64,000 nt of DNA from Nocardia aurantia (GCF_009604425.1 NZ_WEGI01000010.1:62001-126000), one strand, 5' to 3'; shown: positions 35,087 to 44,858, numbered from the stretch's first letter. Notes: generated by a model from the letters alone, not told the origin. Made by a program: numbers and translations.

Positions 35087-36199
35087 GTGACCACTTCCGA
35101 CGATCCCGACCTGCCCGGCTACGACGACGACGCCGAATCTCCGGTCACCCCGGCCTATCTCAACTCCGACGGCGAGGTGGAGGCGGGGTTGCGCCCGAAG
35201 TCGCTGGACGACTTCATCGGCCAGCCCCGGGTCCGCGAGCAACTCGCGCTGGTGCTGCGCGGCGCGAAACTCCGTGGCGGAACCCCGGATCACGTGCTGC
35301 TGTCCGGCCCGCCCGGGCTCGGCAAGACCAGTATGGCGATGATCATCGCTGGGGAACTCGGCTCCGCCCTGCGGATCACGTCCGGCCCGGCGCTGGAGCG
35401 GGCCGGCGATCTGGCGGCCATGCTGAGCAATCTGGTCGAGGGCGACGTGCTGTTCATCGACGAGATCCATCGCATGGCGCGCCCGGCCGAGGAGATGCTG
35501 TATCTCGCGATGGAGGACTTCCGCGTCGACGTGGTGGTCGGCAAGGGGCCGGGGGCGACCTCGATCCCGCTGGAGATCGCGCCGTTCACCCTGGTCGGCG
35601 CGACCACCCGATCCGGCGCGCTGACCGGCCCGCTGCGCGACCGGTTCGGCTTCACCGGCCACATGGACTTCTACGAACCCGAGGAACTGCGGCACATCCT
35701 GTTGCGTTCGGCGCGCATCCTCGAGATCCGCATCGACACCGAGGCCGCCGCCGAGATCGCCGGCCGCTCCCGGGGCACGCCGCGCATCGCGAACCGGCTG
35801 CTGCGCCGGGTCCGCGACTACGCCGAGGTGCGCGCCGACGGCCGGGTCACCCGCGAGATCGCGGGGGCCGCGCTGGCCGTGTACGACGTGGACGGCCTCG
35901 GCCTGGACCGGCTCGACCGCGCGGTGCTCGGTGCCCTGGTGCGCAGTTTCGGCGGCGGACCGGTGGGCGTGTCGACGCTGGCCGTCGCGGTGGGGGAGGA
36001 GGCGACCACCGTCGAGGAGGTGTGCGAGCCGTTCCTGGTGCGCGCGGGCATGATCGCCCGCACTCCCCGCGGCCGGGTAGCGACCGCCGCCGCCTGGGAA
36101 CACCTGGGCCTCGTCCCGCCGCCGGACCTCGTGTTCGGCTCGATCGAGGTCCGCGGCCGCGAACCACACCCCACCCTGGACCTGTTCGACGGGTCGTAG
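35087..36199 (+). CDS. ruvB: Holliday junction DNA helicase RuvB
   Basis: A 370-residue AAA+ ATPase. Walker [10 protein letters not shown] sits at 74-82, Walker B is VLFIDEIHR, sensor 1 is [21 protein letters not shown] and the C-terminal winged helix includes [15 protein letters not shown]. It drives branch migration. The start is GTG. The N-terminal about 30 residues are longer than in E. coli RuvB and acidic, as in other actinobacteria. It is the last gene of the operon. Confidence 0.97.
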   Translation: MTTSDDPDLPGYDDDAESPVTPAYLNSDGEVEAGLRPKSLDDFIGQPRVREQLALVLRGAKLRGGTPDHVLLSGPPGLGKTSMAMIIAGELGSALRITSGPALERAGDLAAMLSNLVEGDVLFIDEIHRMARPAEEMLYLAMEDFRVDVVVGKGPGATSIPLEIAPFTLVGATTRSGALTGPLRDRFGFTGHMDFYEPEELRHILLRSARILEIRIDTEAAAEIAGRSRGTPRIANRLLRRVRDYAEVRADGRVTREIAGAALAVYDVDGLGLDRLDRAVLGALVRSFGGGPVGVSTLAVAVGEEATTVEEVCEPFLVRAGMIARTPRGRVATAAAWEHLGLVPPPDLVFGSIEVRGREPHPTLDLFDGS

Positions 36200-36293
36200 C
36201 GGGCCGACGCGCCCGCGTTCGGCCGGTCGCGTCATCGACCGCGCCGCCACCCGCTTCGGTGTCCACATCAATCTCGCCGGTCCGGGGCCGCCC

Positions 36294-36407
36294 GAGTCAC
36301 AGGCAGCGCCGCGCCACCTCGGGTCGGGCAACGCGCTCACCGTGTCGTTGGAGTCACCGGCAGGTGCCGCGTCACCGGGCCGGGTAACGCGCTCACCTTG
36401 TCGACCC
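36294..36407. repeat. 57-bp imperfect tandem repeat after ruvB
   Basis: Units start at GAGTCAC 36294 and 36351. The best kept part is GGGCAACGCGCTCACCGTGTCG versus GGGTAACGCGCTCACCTTGTCG in the same register (given as two variants of one 22-base core). The array fills most of the gap between ruvB and the DivIVA-repeat gene. Confidence 0.7.
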
Positions 36408-36415
36408 GGACCCGC

Positions 36416-36955
36416 TCACGCCACCGGCAGCGCCCGCGCCACGACCTCGAGGAACGCGTCCACCTCATCGATCCGGTACGCGGCCGTACCCGCGTGGGCC
36501 AGGCCGAAATTCACCGTGCGGACGTCGGTGCCGGTCAGCCCGCTGGGGCCGATGTGGGCCAGGGCGGCGGCGACCCGGTCGAGGAAGCTGTCGACCTCGT
36601 CGGCGGCGTAGCCGGCATGTCCGAACGGCGGACCGGAGAACTGGGTGCGCTGCACGTCCGCCGAGGTCAGCACCGTCCGCTCGTCCGCGGGCCGGATCGC
36701 GCCGCGTCGGGCGAATTCCAGTTCCGCACACGCCTGGTCGAGGAATTCGTCGACCTCGTCGCGGTCGTAGCCGCGATGACCCAGTGGCGCGGTCCGGAAT
36801 TCGGCACCGCGGATCGCGGCGGCAGACAGACCGGCGTGCCCACCGAGTGCCCGGGCCACCGACTCCAGGAACGCGTCCACCTCGGCGGCGTCGTAGCCGC
36901 GATGCCCGATCGGCGCCCGGCCGAACCGCATCCGTCGCACTTCGTGGGGAGTCAC
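36416..36955 (-). CDS. Protein made of four DivIVA-domain repeats
   Basis: A GTG at 36955 gives 179 residues that are nearly all repeat. Each unit follows [x-V-R]-x-x-x-F-[x2]-P-[x-G]-H-x-G-Y-x-x-x-E-V-D-x-F-L-[x6]-A-L: RMRFGRAPIGHRGYDAAEVD, GAEFRTAPLGHRGYDRDEVD, RTQFSGPPFGHAGYAADEVD and a diverged TVNFGLAHAGTAAYRIDEVD. That is the membrane-curvature-binding N-terminal motif of DivIVA/Wag31, but the long coiled coil that normally follows is absent. It may bind or cap polar DivIVA lattices; this is inference. It is reverse to its neighbours. The start lacks a strong ribosome binding site. Confidence 0.85.
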   Translation of the reverse strand: MTPHEVRRMRFGRAPIGHRGYDAAEVDAFLESVARALGGHAGLSAAAIRGAEFRTAPLGHRGYDRDEVDEFLDQACAELEFARRGAIRPADERTVLTSADVQRTQFSGPPFGHAGYAADEVDSFLDRVAAALAHIGPSGLTGTDVRTVNFGLAHAGTAAYRIDEVDAFLEVVARALPVA

Positions 36956-37084
36956 CGGCCTATTGTCGCAACCGATCGGCCGGCTGAGCGCCGGCCGGGC
37001 CGGTTTCCGCATATTGCCGGTGCGCTCGGGGCAGAATAGTGTGTCATCCTGTAACGGATACTTCGAGTAGCGGGGAGGTTCGTC

Positions 37085-38596
37085 GTGGCACCTCAGTACG
37101 ATGCGATCGTGGTCGGCGCCGGATTCGGCGGGATGGGCGCCGGCATCCAGCTGGACCGGCTCGGCCTGCGCGATTACCTGATCCTGGAACGGGAGAACGA
37201 TCTCGGCGGGACCTGGCACGTCAACCGCTATCCCGGGCTGGCCGTGGACATCGCCTCGGTCACGTATTCCTATTCGTTCGAACCGAATCCGTACTGGTCG
37301 CGGCTGTTCGCGCCCGGCGTGGAGCTGAAGCGGTACGCGCGGCACGTCGCGGACAAGTACGGCCTGATCGGGCGAATGCGGTTCGGCCGCAACGTCTCCG
37401 GCGCGCGGTGGGACGAGGATCAGCAGCACTGGGTGGTCACGGTCGACGAACCGGCGCGGGGGAGCGCCGAAACCCTCACCGCCCGTTACCTGCTCACCGC
37501 GACCGGGTTCCTGTCCCAGCCCTACACCCCGCCGTTCCCGGGTATCGAATCCTTCCGTGGGCGGATCCTGCACACCACCGCGTGGGACGACGACCACGAC
37601 CTGCGCGACCGCCGCGCGGCGATCATCGGCACCGGCGCCACGGCGGTACAGCTGGTGCCGGAGGTGGCCGGGCAGGCGGCGGCGCTGACGGTCTTCCAGC
37701 GCACCCCGATCTGGGTGGTGCCGAAGGTCGACACCGCGATTCCCGAGGCCGTGCAGCGGCTGTTCGCGCGCGCTCCGGTCACACAGAAGGCGGCCCGGCT
37801 GGTCAACACCGCGGCGCTGGAACTGCTCATGGTGACCGGCGTACTGCACTACAAGCAGGCCCGGCTCGGCAATCGCGCGGCGGCGCTGCTGGCGAAGGCG
37901 CACCTGCGCGCGCAGGTCCGCGACGCGGAGACCCGCCGCAAACTCACCCCGCACTACGACTTCGGCTGTAAGCGGCCCACCTTCTCCAACACCTACTTCC
38001 GGACCTTCAACGCGCCGCACGTGCGACTGGAGACGAACGCCATCGACCACCTGGAGGCGGACGGCATCGTCACCGCCGACGGGCGCAAGACGGAGATCGA
38101 TACGCTGATCCTCGCCACCGGATTCAACCTCTGGGACGTCAACTTCCCGGCCTTCGAGATCATCGGCCGGGACGGGGTCAACCTCGGAAAGTTCTGGCGC
38201 GACAACCGTTTCCAGGCGTACGAGGGCATCACGGTCCCGCACTTCCCGAACTTCCTCTCGCTGAACAGCCCGTACTCGTACAGCGGCCTGTCGTATTTCA
38301 CGACCATCGAGGCGCAGATGAAGCACATGGGCCGATTGTTCGGGGAGCTGTCCCGGCGCGGCGAGCGGGTGTTCGAGGTGACCGAGGCGGCCAACACCCG
38401 ATTCCTCGACTACGTCACCGAGAAACTCGGCTCGTCGGTGTTCTACGCGGGCAGTTGCGCCACCGCGCGCAGCTACTACTTCAATCAGCACGGCGAGGCC
38501 GCGCTGTTGCGTCCGAACAGCACTGTGACGACGCATCGCGAGGCGGTGAGCTTTCCGCTCGACGATTACGCCTACGGCCGGATCGGTGTCCGATAG
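37085..38596 (+). CDS. Flavin-containing (Baeyer-Villiger-type) monooxygenase
   Basis: A GTG at 37085 with GGGGAGG six bases upstream gives 503 residues. The FAD Rossmann motif is VVGAGFGGMGAG (about 9-20). GGTWHVNRYPGLAVDIAS follows, then the BVMO fingerprint FRGRILHTTAW and a second NADPH Rossmann motif IIGTGATAVQL. Typical late block ATGFNLWDVN is present. Such enzymes use NADPH and O2 to oxidise ketones or aldehydes, or in EthA-like members sulfur prodrugs. The substrate is unknown. It lies between a reverse DivIVA-repeat gene and yajC and looks monocistronic. Confidence 0.9.
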   Translation: MAPQYDAIVVGAGFGGMGAGIQLDRLGLRDYLILERENDLGGTWHVNRYPGLAVDIASVTYSYSFEPNPYWSRLFAPGVELKRYARHVADKYGLIGRMRFGRNVSGARWDEDQQHWVVTVDEPARGSAETLTARYLLTATGFLSQPYTPPFPGIESFRGRILHTTAWDDDHDLRDRRAAIIGTGATAVQLVPEVAGQAAALTVFQRTPIWVVPKVDTAIPEAVQRLFARAPVTQKAARLVNTAALELLMVTGVLHYKQARLGNRAAALLAKAHLRAQVRDAETRRKLTPHYDFGCKRPTFSNTYFRTFNAPHVRLETNAIDHLEADGIVTADGRKTEIDTLILATGFNLWDVNFPAFEIIGRDGVNLGKFWRDNRFQAYEGITVPHFPNFLSLNSPYSYSGLSYFTTIEAQMKHMGRLFGELSRRGERVFEVTEAANTRFLDYVTEKLGSSVFYAGSCATARSYYFNQHGEAALLRPNSTVTTHREAVSFPLDDYAYGRIGVR

Positions 38597-38707
38597 GCGC
38601 GAAACAACTGTTCCGAGTCGGACGAATCGGGTGCGAAGGCCCGGACCGCCGACAATTCTGCGAACTCCAGGCGTGCGAATGTGGCAGGACCCGTAGTTGC
38701 TGGCAGA

Positions 38708-38740
38708 CTGTGGGGGTACGCACTCAGACCACCCCCACAG
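38708..38740 (+). promoter_or_regulatory. Stem-loop in the yajC leader
   Basis: Arms CTGTGGGGGT (38708-38717) and ACCCCCACAG (38731-38740) with a 13-base loop, ending 20 bases before the yajC ATG. It may end upstream transcription or shape the secDF leader; nothing decides between these. Confidence 0.5.
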
Positions 38741-38760
38741 ACTAGGGACCGACGACGACG

Positions 38761-39306
38761 ATGGAACTGCTGTTTCCGCTGCTACTGGTAGCCCTGCTCG
38801 TGCCGATGTTTCTCGGCGTCCGCCGCCAGAAGCGCGAGGCGGAGAAGGTCAACACCTTGCAGGCGGGTCTGAAGGTCGGCGACCGCGTCACCACCACGTC
38901 GGGGCTGCTTGGCACCGTGGTCGAGGCCGACGACACCACGGTCGATCTGGAGATCGCCGAGGATGTCGTCACCACCTGGCTGCGCGCCGCGATCCGTGAC
39001 GTCCGCACCGAGGACGCCGACGCGGCCGTGGTGACCGACGCCGACGAGCCCGTCGACGCCGAGCCGCTCGCGGCCACGGAGGCCGGCCTCGCCGGCGACA
39101 CCGCCGTGGAGACGACCGACGGCACCGCGGTGGAGCCCGCCGCCGGCCGGGCGGAGTCCGCGAACGGCACCGCCGCGGCCGAGTCCGCGAACGGCACCGC
39201 CGCGGCGACCGACGGTACGACCACGACCAACGGCACCGGCGGGTCCGCCGAGGGCGCCGCGTCGGGCGACGCGGCCGAGGACCCCACCCGGCTGACCAAG
39301 GACTGA
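38761..39306 (+). CDS. yajC: Preprotein translocase accessory subunit YajC
   Basis: A 181-residue protein. It has one N-terminal membrane helix (LLFPLLLVALLVPMFLGVR), then the conserved QKREAEKVNTLQAGLKVGDRVTTTSGLLGTVVEADDTTVDLEI. A long acidic Ala/Thr-rich tail (about 95-181) contains a near-perfect RAESANGTAAA/AESANGTAAAT duplication. It binds SecDF and is the first gene of yajC-secD-secF. A stem-loop sits in its leader. Confidence 0.93.
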   Translation: MELLFPLLLVALLVPMFLGVRRQKREAEKVNTLQAGLKVGDRVTTTSGLLGTVVEADDTTVDLEIAEDVVTTWLRAAIRDVRTEDADAAVVTDADEPVDAEPLAATEAGLAGDTAVETTDGTAVEPAAGRAESANGTAAAESANGTAAATDGTTTTNGTGGSAEGAASGDAAEDPTRLTKD

Positions 39307-39400
39307 TCCGCGACAGCGCCGGCGCACCCCTCCCGAGTGGTGCGACGGCGCTGTAGCGTGTCCGCACGTTCCACCGACGACCCGCCTAGGAGAAACGACT

Positions 39401-41305
39401 GTGCCACCTTCCAAGGGACAGGGGCATCCGCTGCGACTGATCGGCGTCTACGCGGCGCTCGTGGCGTTGATCTACGCGCTGATCTTCTTCACTGCGGACA
39501 ACTCTCCGCAGGCCAAGCTCGGCATCGACCTGCAGGGCGGCACCCGCGTGACCCTGACCGCCCGCACCCCCGACGGCGGTAAGCCGAGCCAGGACAGCCT
39601 GAAGAAGGCCCAGCAGATCATCGAGTCGCGGGTCAACGGTCTCGGCGTCTCCGGGTCGGAGGTTCGGGTCGACGGCGACAATGTCGTGATCACGGTGCCC
39701 GGCGAGGACGGCCAGCAGGCCAAGTCGCTGGCCACCACCGCGAAGCTGTACGTCCGGCCGGTCCTGCAGTCCGGCGCCGCGCAGAAGAGCGCCGGCACCG
39801 CGCCGCAGCAGCAGACCCCGCCGCAGCAACCGGCCACCGAGGCGCCCGCTCCCGGTGCCGCCCCGCCGCTGGATCAGCCGGCGCCCGCGCCCGGCGAGCA
39901 GCCCGCGCCCGCCGCGGCCCCCGTTCCGGCTCCGCCCGCCGCGGCGCCCGCTCAGGCTCCGCAGGTCGCGGGACCGGCCGCCGACGCGCCGCCCACCGAG
40001 GCCGTGCCCGACGACAGCGCCGGCCCCGCGGCCCAGAATCGTGTCTTCCCCGCGCAGGCCCCCGAACCGGCCCCGGCTCCCGAGGAACCCGCTCCGGCGG
40101 CGAGCACCGCGCCCGCCGCCCCGGCTCCGACGTCCGGCGCCCCGGCCACTCCCGCCACGCCCGCGCCGGCCGGCGACCTGAACCCGCAGCAGCGCGCGCA
40201 GAAGGAGATCGCCGACGCGAAGACGCTGCGGCAGAGCACCGATCCGCAGATCCAGGCGCTGGCCATGCAGTCGCTGGACTGCACCAAGCCGGATCCGCTG
40301 GCAGGCAACGACGATCCGAACCTGCCGCTGGTCGCCTGCTCGACCGACGGCACCGGCGTGTACCTGCTCGACAAGAGCAAGCTCGACGGCCAGGAGATCG
40401 ACGGCGCCACCGCGAACCTGAATCAGCAGTCGTCGCAGTGGGTGGTCGACGTGACCTTCAAGTCCGGCGGCGCCAAGACCTGGGGTCAGCTGACCTCGGA
40501 CTACTACCAGAAGCAGCTGGCCTTCACCCTGGACTCGCAGGTGGTCAGCGCCCCGCAGGTGCAGGCGGCCGGTCAGGTCGGCGGCAACACCGAGATCTCC
40601 GGCAAGTTCACCCAGACCCAGGCCAAGGAACTGGCCAACACACTCAAGTACGGTTCGCTGCCGCTGTCGTTCGCGACCTCCGAGGCCGAGACGGTGTCGG
40701 CCACCCTGGGCCTGTCGTCGCTGCACGCGGGCCTGATCGCGGGCGGCATCGGCCTGATCGCCGTGCTGCTGTACTGCCTGGCCTACTACCGGATGCTCGG
40801 CTTCCTGGCCGGATTCTCGCTCGTCGCTTCGGGTTTCGCGGTGTACGGCATCATCGTGCTGCTGGGCCGGTGGATCCACTTCACGCTGGATCTCGCCGGT
40901 ATCGCGGGTCTGATCATCGGTATCGGTATGACCGCCGACTCGTTCGTGGTGTTCTTCGAACGCATCAAGGACGAGATGCGCGAGGGCCGCAGCTTCCGCT
41001 CGGCGGTGCCGCGCGGCTGGGCCCGCGCGCAGCGCACCAACCTGTCGGGTAAGACGGTCAGCCTGATCGCCTCCGTGGTCCTCTACATCCTGGCCGCCGG
41101 ACAGGTGAAGGGCTTCGCGTTCACCCTCGGCCTGACCACCGTCCTCGACGTGATCGTGCTCTATCTGGTCACCGCGCCGCTGATGATGATGGCCTCGCGG
41201 TCGCCGTTCTTCGCGAAGCCCTCGGTCAACGGTCTCGGCGCCGTGCAGCAGATCGGCCGCGAACGCAAGGCCGGCGCCCGCGTGCCGGCGGGGAAGGAAG
41301 CGTAA
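39401..41305 (+). CDS. secD: Protein translocase subunit SecD
   Basis: A 634-residue RND-type membrane protein. The first helix is about 12-31, followed by LGIDLQGGTRVTL, then a periplasmic P1 domain. The C-terminal five helices include GIGMTADSFVVFFERIKDEMREG. Residues about 131-260 are a Pro/Ala-rich insertion with low complexity, longer than in E. coli SecD. SecD and SecF use the proton gradient to pull exported proteins across the membrane. GTG at 39401 has AGGAG eight bases upstream; the stop overlaps secF (TAATG). Confidence 0.96.
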   Translation: MPPSKGQGHPLRLIGVYAALVALIYALIFFTADNSPQAKLGIDLQGGTRVTLTARTPDGGKPSQDSLKKAQQIIESRVNGLGVSGSEVRVDGDNVVITVPGEDGQQAKSLATTAKLYVRPVLQSGAAQKSAGTAPQQQTPPQQPATEAPAPGAAPPLDQPAPAPGEQPAPAAAPVPAPPAAAPAQAPQVAGPAADAPPTEAVPDDSAGPAAQNRVFPAQAPEPAPAPEEPAPAASTAPAAPAPTSGAPATPATPAPAGDLNPQQRAQKEIADAKTLRQSTDPQIQALAMQSLDCTKPDPLAGNDDPNLPLVACSTDGTGVYLLDKSKLDGQEIDGATANLNQQSSQWVVDVTFKSGGAKTWGQLTSDYYQKQLAFTLDSQVVSAPQVQAAGQVGGNTEISGKFTQTQAKELANTLKYGSLPLSFATSEAETVSATLGLSSLHAGLIAGGIGLIAVLLYCLAYYRMLGFLAGFSLVASGFAVYGIIVLLGRWIHFTLDLAGIAGLIIGIGMTADSFVVFFERIKDEMREGRSFRSAVPRGWARAQRTNLSGKTVSLIASVVLYILAAGQVKGFAFTLGLTTVLDVIVLYLVTAPLMMMASRSPFFAKPSVNGLGAVQQIGRERKAGARVPAGKEA

Positions 41306-42495
41306 TGAGCAACTCCACTCCGGTCCTCGACGACGCCGCGGTCGACGAGCCGATCGATGAGGGCCCGCATCACGGCTTCTTCGAGCGGCTCTACACCGGC
41401 ACGGGTGGTTTCCGGATCGTCAGCCGGCGCCGGTTCTACTACGGGCTGGCGGCGGCGCTGCTGGTGATCTCGCTGCTGAGCATCGGCCTGCGCTGGTTCA
41501 CCCTCGGCATCGACTTCGTCGGCGGCACCCGCATCCAGATGCCGACCAACGGCACGGTCACCACCTCGCAGGTGGAGGACGTGTACGCGCAGGCCATCGG
41601 GCACAAGCCGGTCGCCACCCAGCGCGTCGGCGCGGGATCGGCCGCGGCGATCGAGATCCGCTCCGACACCCTGACCGGCAACGATCCGCAGAAGGTGCAG
41701 GACGCGCTGTTCGAGGCCTTCCATCCGAAGGACTCGAGCGGCACGGTGAGCCGCAACACGATCAGCATCGCCGAGATCAGCTCCACCTGGGGTGGTGAGG
41801 TCACGCGGAAGGCGATCATCGCGCTGGTCGTGTTCGTGTTGCTGACCATGATCTACATCGCGATCCGGTTCGAGCGCGACATGGCCTTCGCCTCGATCGC
41901 CTCGCTGTTCTTCAACCTGGTCATCATCGCGGGCATCTATTCGCTGGTCGGATTCGAGGTCACCCCGGCGGCGGTGATCGGCCTGCTGACCATCCTCGGT
42001 TTCGTGCTGTACGACAACGTGGTTGTCTTCGACAAGGTCGAGGAGAACACCCGCGGCGTGCTGCATCTGAGTCGGCGCACCTACGGCGAGCAGGCGAATC
42101 TGGCCGCCAACCAGACGCTGATGCGGTCGATCAACACGACGATCATCGGCATCCTCCCGATCGTCGCGATGCTGGTGATCGCGGTGTGGCTGCTCGGCGT
42201 CGGCACGCTGAAGGATCTGGCGCTGGTGCAGCTGGTCGGCATGATCGTCGGCGCCTACACGTCGATCTTCTTCGCGGTGCCGCTGCTGGTGTCGATCAAG
42301 GAGCGGTACGGCCCGGTCGCCGCGCACACCAGGAAGGTGCTCTCGAAGCGGGCCGGGGTGGCCAACGCCCGGATCGGCGCCCTGGCCGCCGAGCGCGCCA
42401 CCGCGGCCAGCGCCCGCAGCGCGAGCGCGGAGGCGCCCGCCGTGCCGAGACCGGGTGCCAGGCCCAGCGGGAAACGGACCAAGAGAAGGAACTGA
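41305..42495 (+). CDS. secF: Protein translocase subunit SecF
   Basis: A 396-residue partner of SecD. The first helix lies around 35-58, with LGIDFVGGTRIQMP after it and the C-terminal helices holding ILGFVLYDNVVVFDKVEEN. The last about 50 residues are a basic Ala-rich tail ending GKRTKRRN. The ATG overlaps the secD stop by one base. The next gene, a lipoprotein, begins three bases after the stop. Confidence 0.96.
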   Translation: MSNSTPVLDDAAVDEPIDEGPHHGFFERLYTGTGGFRIVSRRRFYYGLAAALLVISLLSIGLRWFTLGIDFVGGTRIQMPTNGTVTTSQVEDVYAQAIGHKPVATQRVGAGSAAAIEIRSDTLTGNDPQKVQDALFEAFHPKDSSGTVSRNTISIAEISSTWGGEVTRKAIIALVVFVLLTMIYIAIRFERDMAFASIASLFFNLVIIAGIYSLVGFEVTPAAVIGLLTILGFVLYDNVVVFDKVEENTRGVLHLSRRTYGEQANLAANQTLMRSINTTIIGILPIVAMLVIAVWLLGVGTLKDLALVQLVGMIVGAYTSIFFAVPLLVSIKERYGPVAAHTRKVLSKRAGVANARIGALAAERATAASARSASAEAPAVPRPGARPSGKRTKRRN

Positions 42496-42497
42496 GC

Positions 42498-44210
42498 ATG
42501 GGGTGGGGGCGGCGAGCGCGCCGTACGAGTCGCCGGGTGTGGGCGGTACTGGCGGCGGGCACGCTCGCCGCCGGGCTGCTCGCCGCGTGTTCCGGCAAGG
42601 ATCAGGTGCCCTCCATCGGTTACGCGGTGGACGCGCTGCCGGCCACCTACAACGGCGGGAGCACGCTCGGTGTCAGCGGTGGCGCCGCGGCGTTGTTCCC
42701 CCGGGTGCTGACCGGGTTCTTCTACACCGGCCCGGACGGCCAGCCGATCGCCGACACCGATTACGGCACGGCCAAACAGGTGCCCGGCGATTCCCAGACC
42801 ATCCAGTACCGGCTCAATCCGGACGGTGTCTACTCCGACGGCGTGCCGACCAGCTGTGACGACATGGTGCTGGAATGGGCCGCGCGCAGCGGCCGGTTCA
42901 CCCGCCCCGGCGGCGCCCCGATGTTCGACGCGGCCAGTACCGCGGGCTATGCGGACATCGAGCGGGTGGACTGCCAGCCCGGCGCCAAGAGCGCCACGGT
43001 GACCTTCCGGCCCGAGCGGCACTTCCTGGCCTGGCAGACGCTGTTCACCGCCTCCGATCTGATGCCCGCGCACGTGGCGGCCCAGGCCGCCGGGGTGCCG
43101 GACGTGGTGAAGGCCGTGCAGAGCGGCGATCAGGCGGTGCTGGAGAAGCTCGCGCAGTTCTGGAACACCGGCTGGGATCTGAAGCAGGGCACGGCCGATC
43201 CCAAGGTCTTCCCCTCCTCGGGCCCCTACCGGATCGAGTCCGTCGGCGACACCGACGGCATCGTGCTGGTGAAGAACGAACGCTGGTGGGGCAATTCGGC
43301 CCGTACCGCGCGAATCGTGCTGCTGCCGAAGAACATCGACCTGCGCAAGAAGCTGGCCGACAAGGCGGTCGCGGTCGTCGACATCGGCGCCGGTTCGGTG
43401 AAAGACCTGAGCCTGAGCGGATTCTCGGCCCAGCAGGTGCCCAGCCGCGGGGCCGAGCAGCTGGTGCTGGCCACGAGCGGGGTGTTCGGTTCCGCCGACG
43501 CCCGGCGGGGTTTCGCGCTGTGCCTGCCGCGGCAGTCGCTGTACGACAGGTTCGGTCATCCGGGCTTCGACGTGAAGTCCGGCCTGGGTTCCGGAACGCT
43601 CAATTCCCGTATTGTGCAGCCGGATTCGCTGTACTACCCGATCGTGACGAATGCGGCGGAGAAGTATCGCAACGGCGACGCGGCCGCCGCCGGGCAGTCC
43701 CGGGCGCTGGGCGCGAATCCGACCGTGCGCATCGGGTATCTGGCGCCCGATGACCGTCGCGCGCAGACGGTCGCGACGATCGCCGACGCCTGCAAGGCCG
43801 CGGGTATCACCGTGGTCGACGCGGGCGCACCGGATTTCACACCCACTGAACTCGGCGACAAGGTGGACGCGGTCCTCGGCGGCACCGCGGGCGCGCCCGG
43901 TCCGTCCGGATCGTCCACGGGAGTGGGCGCTACGGTGTCGCTGCACAGTGGTCAGGGCCTGAATTTCGGCCACTACAGTAACGGCCGGTACGATTCGCTC
44001 ACCGATCAGCTTGCGGCGGACGACTTTTCGGCGGACGTCCTCAGCGCGGACACCGAAGCCGAGAATCTGCTGTGGACCGACATGCCGTCGGTGCCATTGT
44101 TCGCCACACCGCGCACCGTCGCCTTCGGTGCCGGCCTGCTGAACGGGATCGTGAGCCCCACCAAGGCCGGTGCGGGCTGGAACATGGACCGCTGGGTGTT
44201 GCAGCGGTGA
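42498..44210 (+). CDS. Peptide/nickel-type ABC substrate-binding lipoprotein (Rv2585c type)
   Basis: A 570-residue SBP family 5 protein with a lipoprotein signal peptide: RRTSRRVWAVLAAGTLAAGLLAAC, lipobox LAAC with C31 as the lipid-modified residue. The mature part has family traits (AALFPRVLTGFFYTGPDG, VEWAARSGRF-like and a late LLWTDMPSVPLFATP). No permease or ATPase gene is adjacent, so it must partner elsewhere or act alone. The same gene order with secF upstream and apt downstream is seen in M. tuberculosis (Rv2585c). It is coupled to secF by a 2-base gap. Confidence 0.9.
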   Translation: MGWGRRARRTSRRVWAVLAAGTLAAGLLAACSGKDQVPSIGYAVDALPATYNGGSTLGVSGGAAALFPRVLTGFFYTGPDGQPIADTDYGTAKQVPGDSQTIQYRLNPDGVYSDGVPTSCDDMVLEWAARSGRFTRPGGAPMFDAASTAGYADIERVDCQPGAKSATVTFRPERHFLAWQTLFTASDLMPAHVAAQAAGVPDVVKAVQSGDQAVLEKLAQFWNTGWDLKQGTADPKVFPSSGPYRIESVGDTDGIVLVKNERWWGNSARTARIVLLPKNIDLRKKLADKAVAVVDIGAGSVKDLSLSGFSAQQVPSRGAEQLVLATSGVFGSADARRGFALCLPRQSLYDRFGHPGFDVKSGLGSGTLNSRIVQPDSLYYPIVTNAAEKYRNGDAAAAGQSRALGANPTVRIGYLAPDDRRAQTVATIADACKAAGITVVDAGAPDFTPTELGDKVDAVLGGTAGAPGPSGSSTGVGATVSLHSGQGLNFGHYSNGRYDSLTDQLAADDFSADVLSADTEAENLLWTDMPSVPLFATPRTVAFGAGLLNGIVSPTKAGAGWNMDRWVLQR

Positions 44211-44236
44211 GCATTTGGGATGAGGAGTGGGCGCGG

Positions 44237-44809
44237 ATGAGCAAACACACGATGACGGAGACGGCGGAGACCGCCGGGGAGCGGTCCACCCGGGCAGCAG
44301 AGGCCGTCGAGCGCTTGACCCGCTGGCACGACGACTTCCCGACCCCCGGTGTGCGTTTCGCCGATCTGACACCGGTGTTCGCGGATGCCGTCGGCTTCCA
44401 CGCGGTGATCGACCATCTCGGAGATGTCGCCGCCGACGCGGATCTGGTGGCCGGGGTCGACGCCCGGGGATTCCTGCTCGGTGCGGGTGTGGCGGCCGTT
44501 CGCGGCACGGGCGTGGTGGCGGTGCGCAAGGCGGGGAAGCTGCCGCCGCCGGTGCTCTCGCGGGAATACACGCTGGAATACGGTTCGGCGGCGCTGGAGA
44601 TCCCGGCCGACGGGATCGATCTGGCGGGCCGGCGGGTGCTGCTGCTGGACGATGTGCTGGCCACCGGCGGGACGCTGGCCGCGGCCGCGGAACTGTTCGC
44701 ATCGGCGGGGGCACAGGTGGTGGCCGCGGCGGTGGTGCTGGAGCTGAGTTTCCTCAACGGCCGTGCGCGGCAGGGCGACTATCCTCTGACATCGATCGTC
44801 CGCCGGTAG
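44237..44809 (+). CDS. apt: Adenine phosphoribosyltransferase
   Basis: A 190-residue type I phosphoribosyltransferase. The PRPP motif is VLLLDDVLATGGTL, with FPTPGVRFADLTPVFAD and GVDARGFLLGAGVA before it. It makes AMP from adenine and PRPP. ATG at 44237 has GAGGAG nine bases upstream; the GTG at 44208, overlapping the previous stop, is a possible longer start. In mycobacteria relA follows directly; here relA is 18 kb further on. Confidence 0.95.
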   Translation: MSKHTMTETAETAGERSTRAAEAVERLTRWHDDFPTPGVRFADLTPVFADAVGFHAVIDHLGDVAADADLVAGVDARGFLLGAGVAAVRGTGVVAVRKAGKLPPPVLSREYTLEYGSAALEIPADGIDLAGRRVLLLDDVLATGGTLAAAAELFASAGAQVVAAAVVLELSFLNGRARQGDYPLTSIVRR

Positions 44810-44819
44810 GTACTACTGG

Positions 44820-44849
44820 TTGTCGTCGCTGTATGTCGGTCGGTAAGCT
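44820..44849 (+). promoter_or_regulatory. Candidate promoter for a near-leaderless transcript
   Basis: TTGTCG (44820-44825), an 18-base spacer and TAAGCT (44844-44849) make a plausible sigma-A promoter. The ATG at 44859 falls near the expected transcription start, so the mRNA would be leaderless or almost so. Confidence 0.5.
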
Positions 44850-44858
44850 CGGTTCGTC

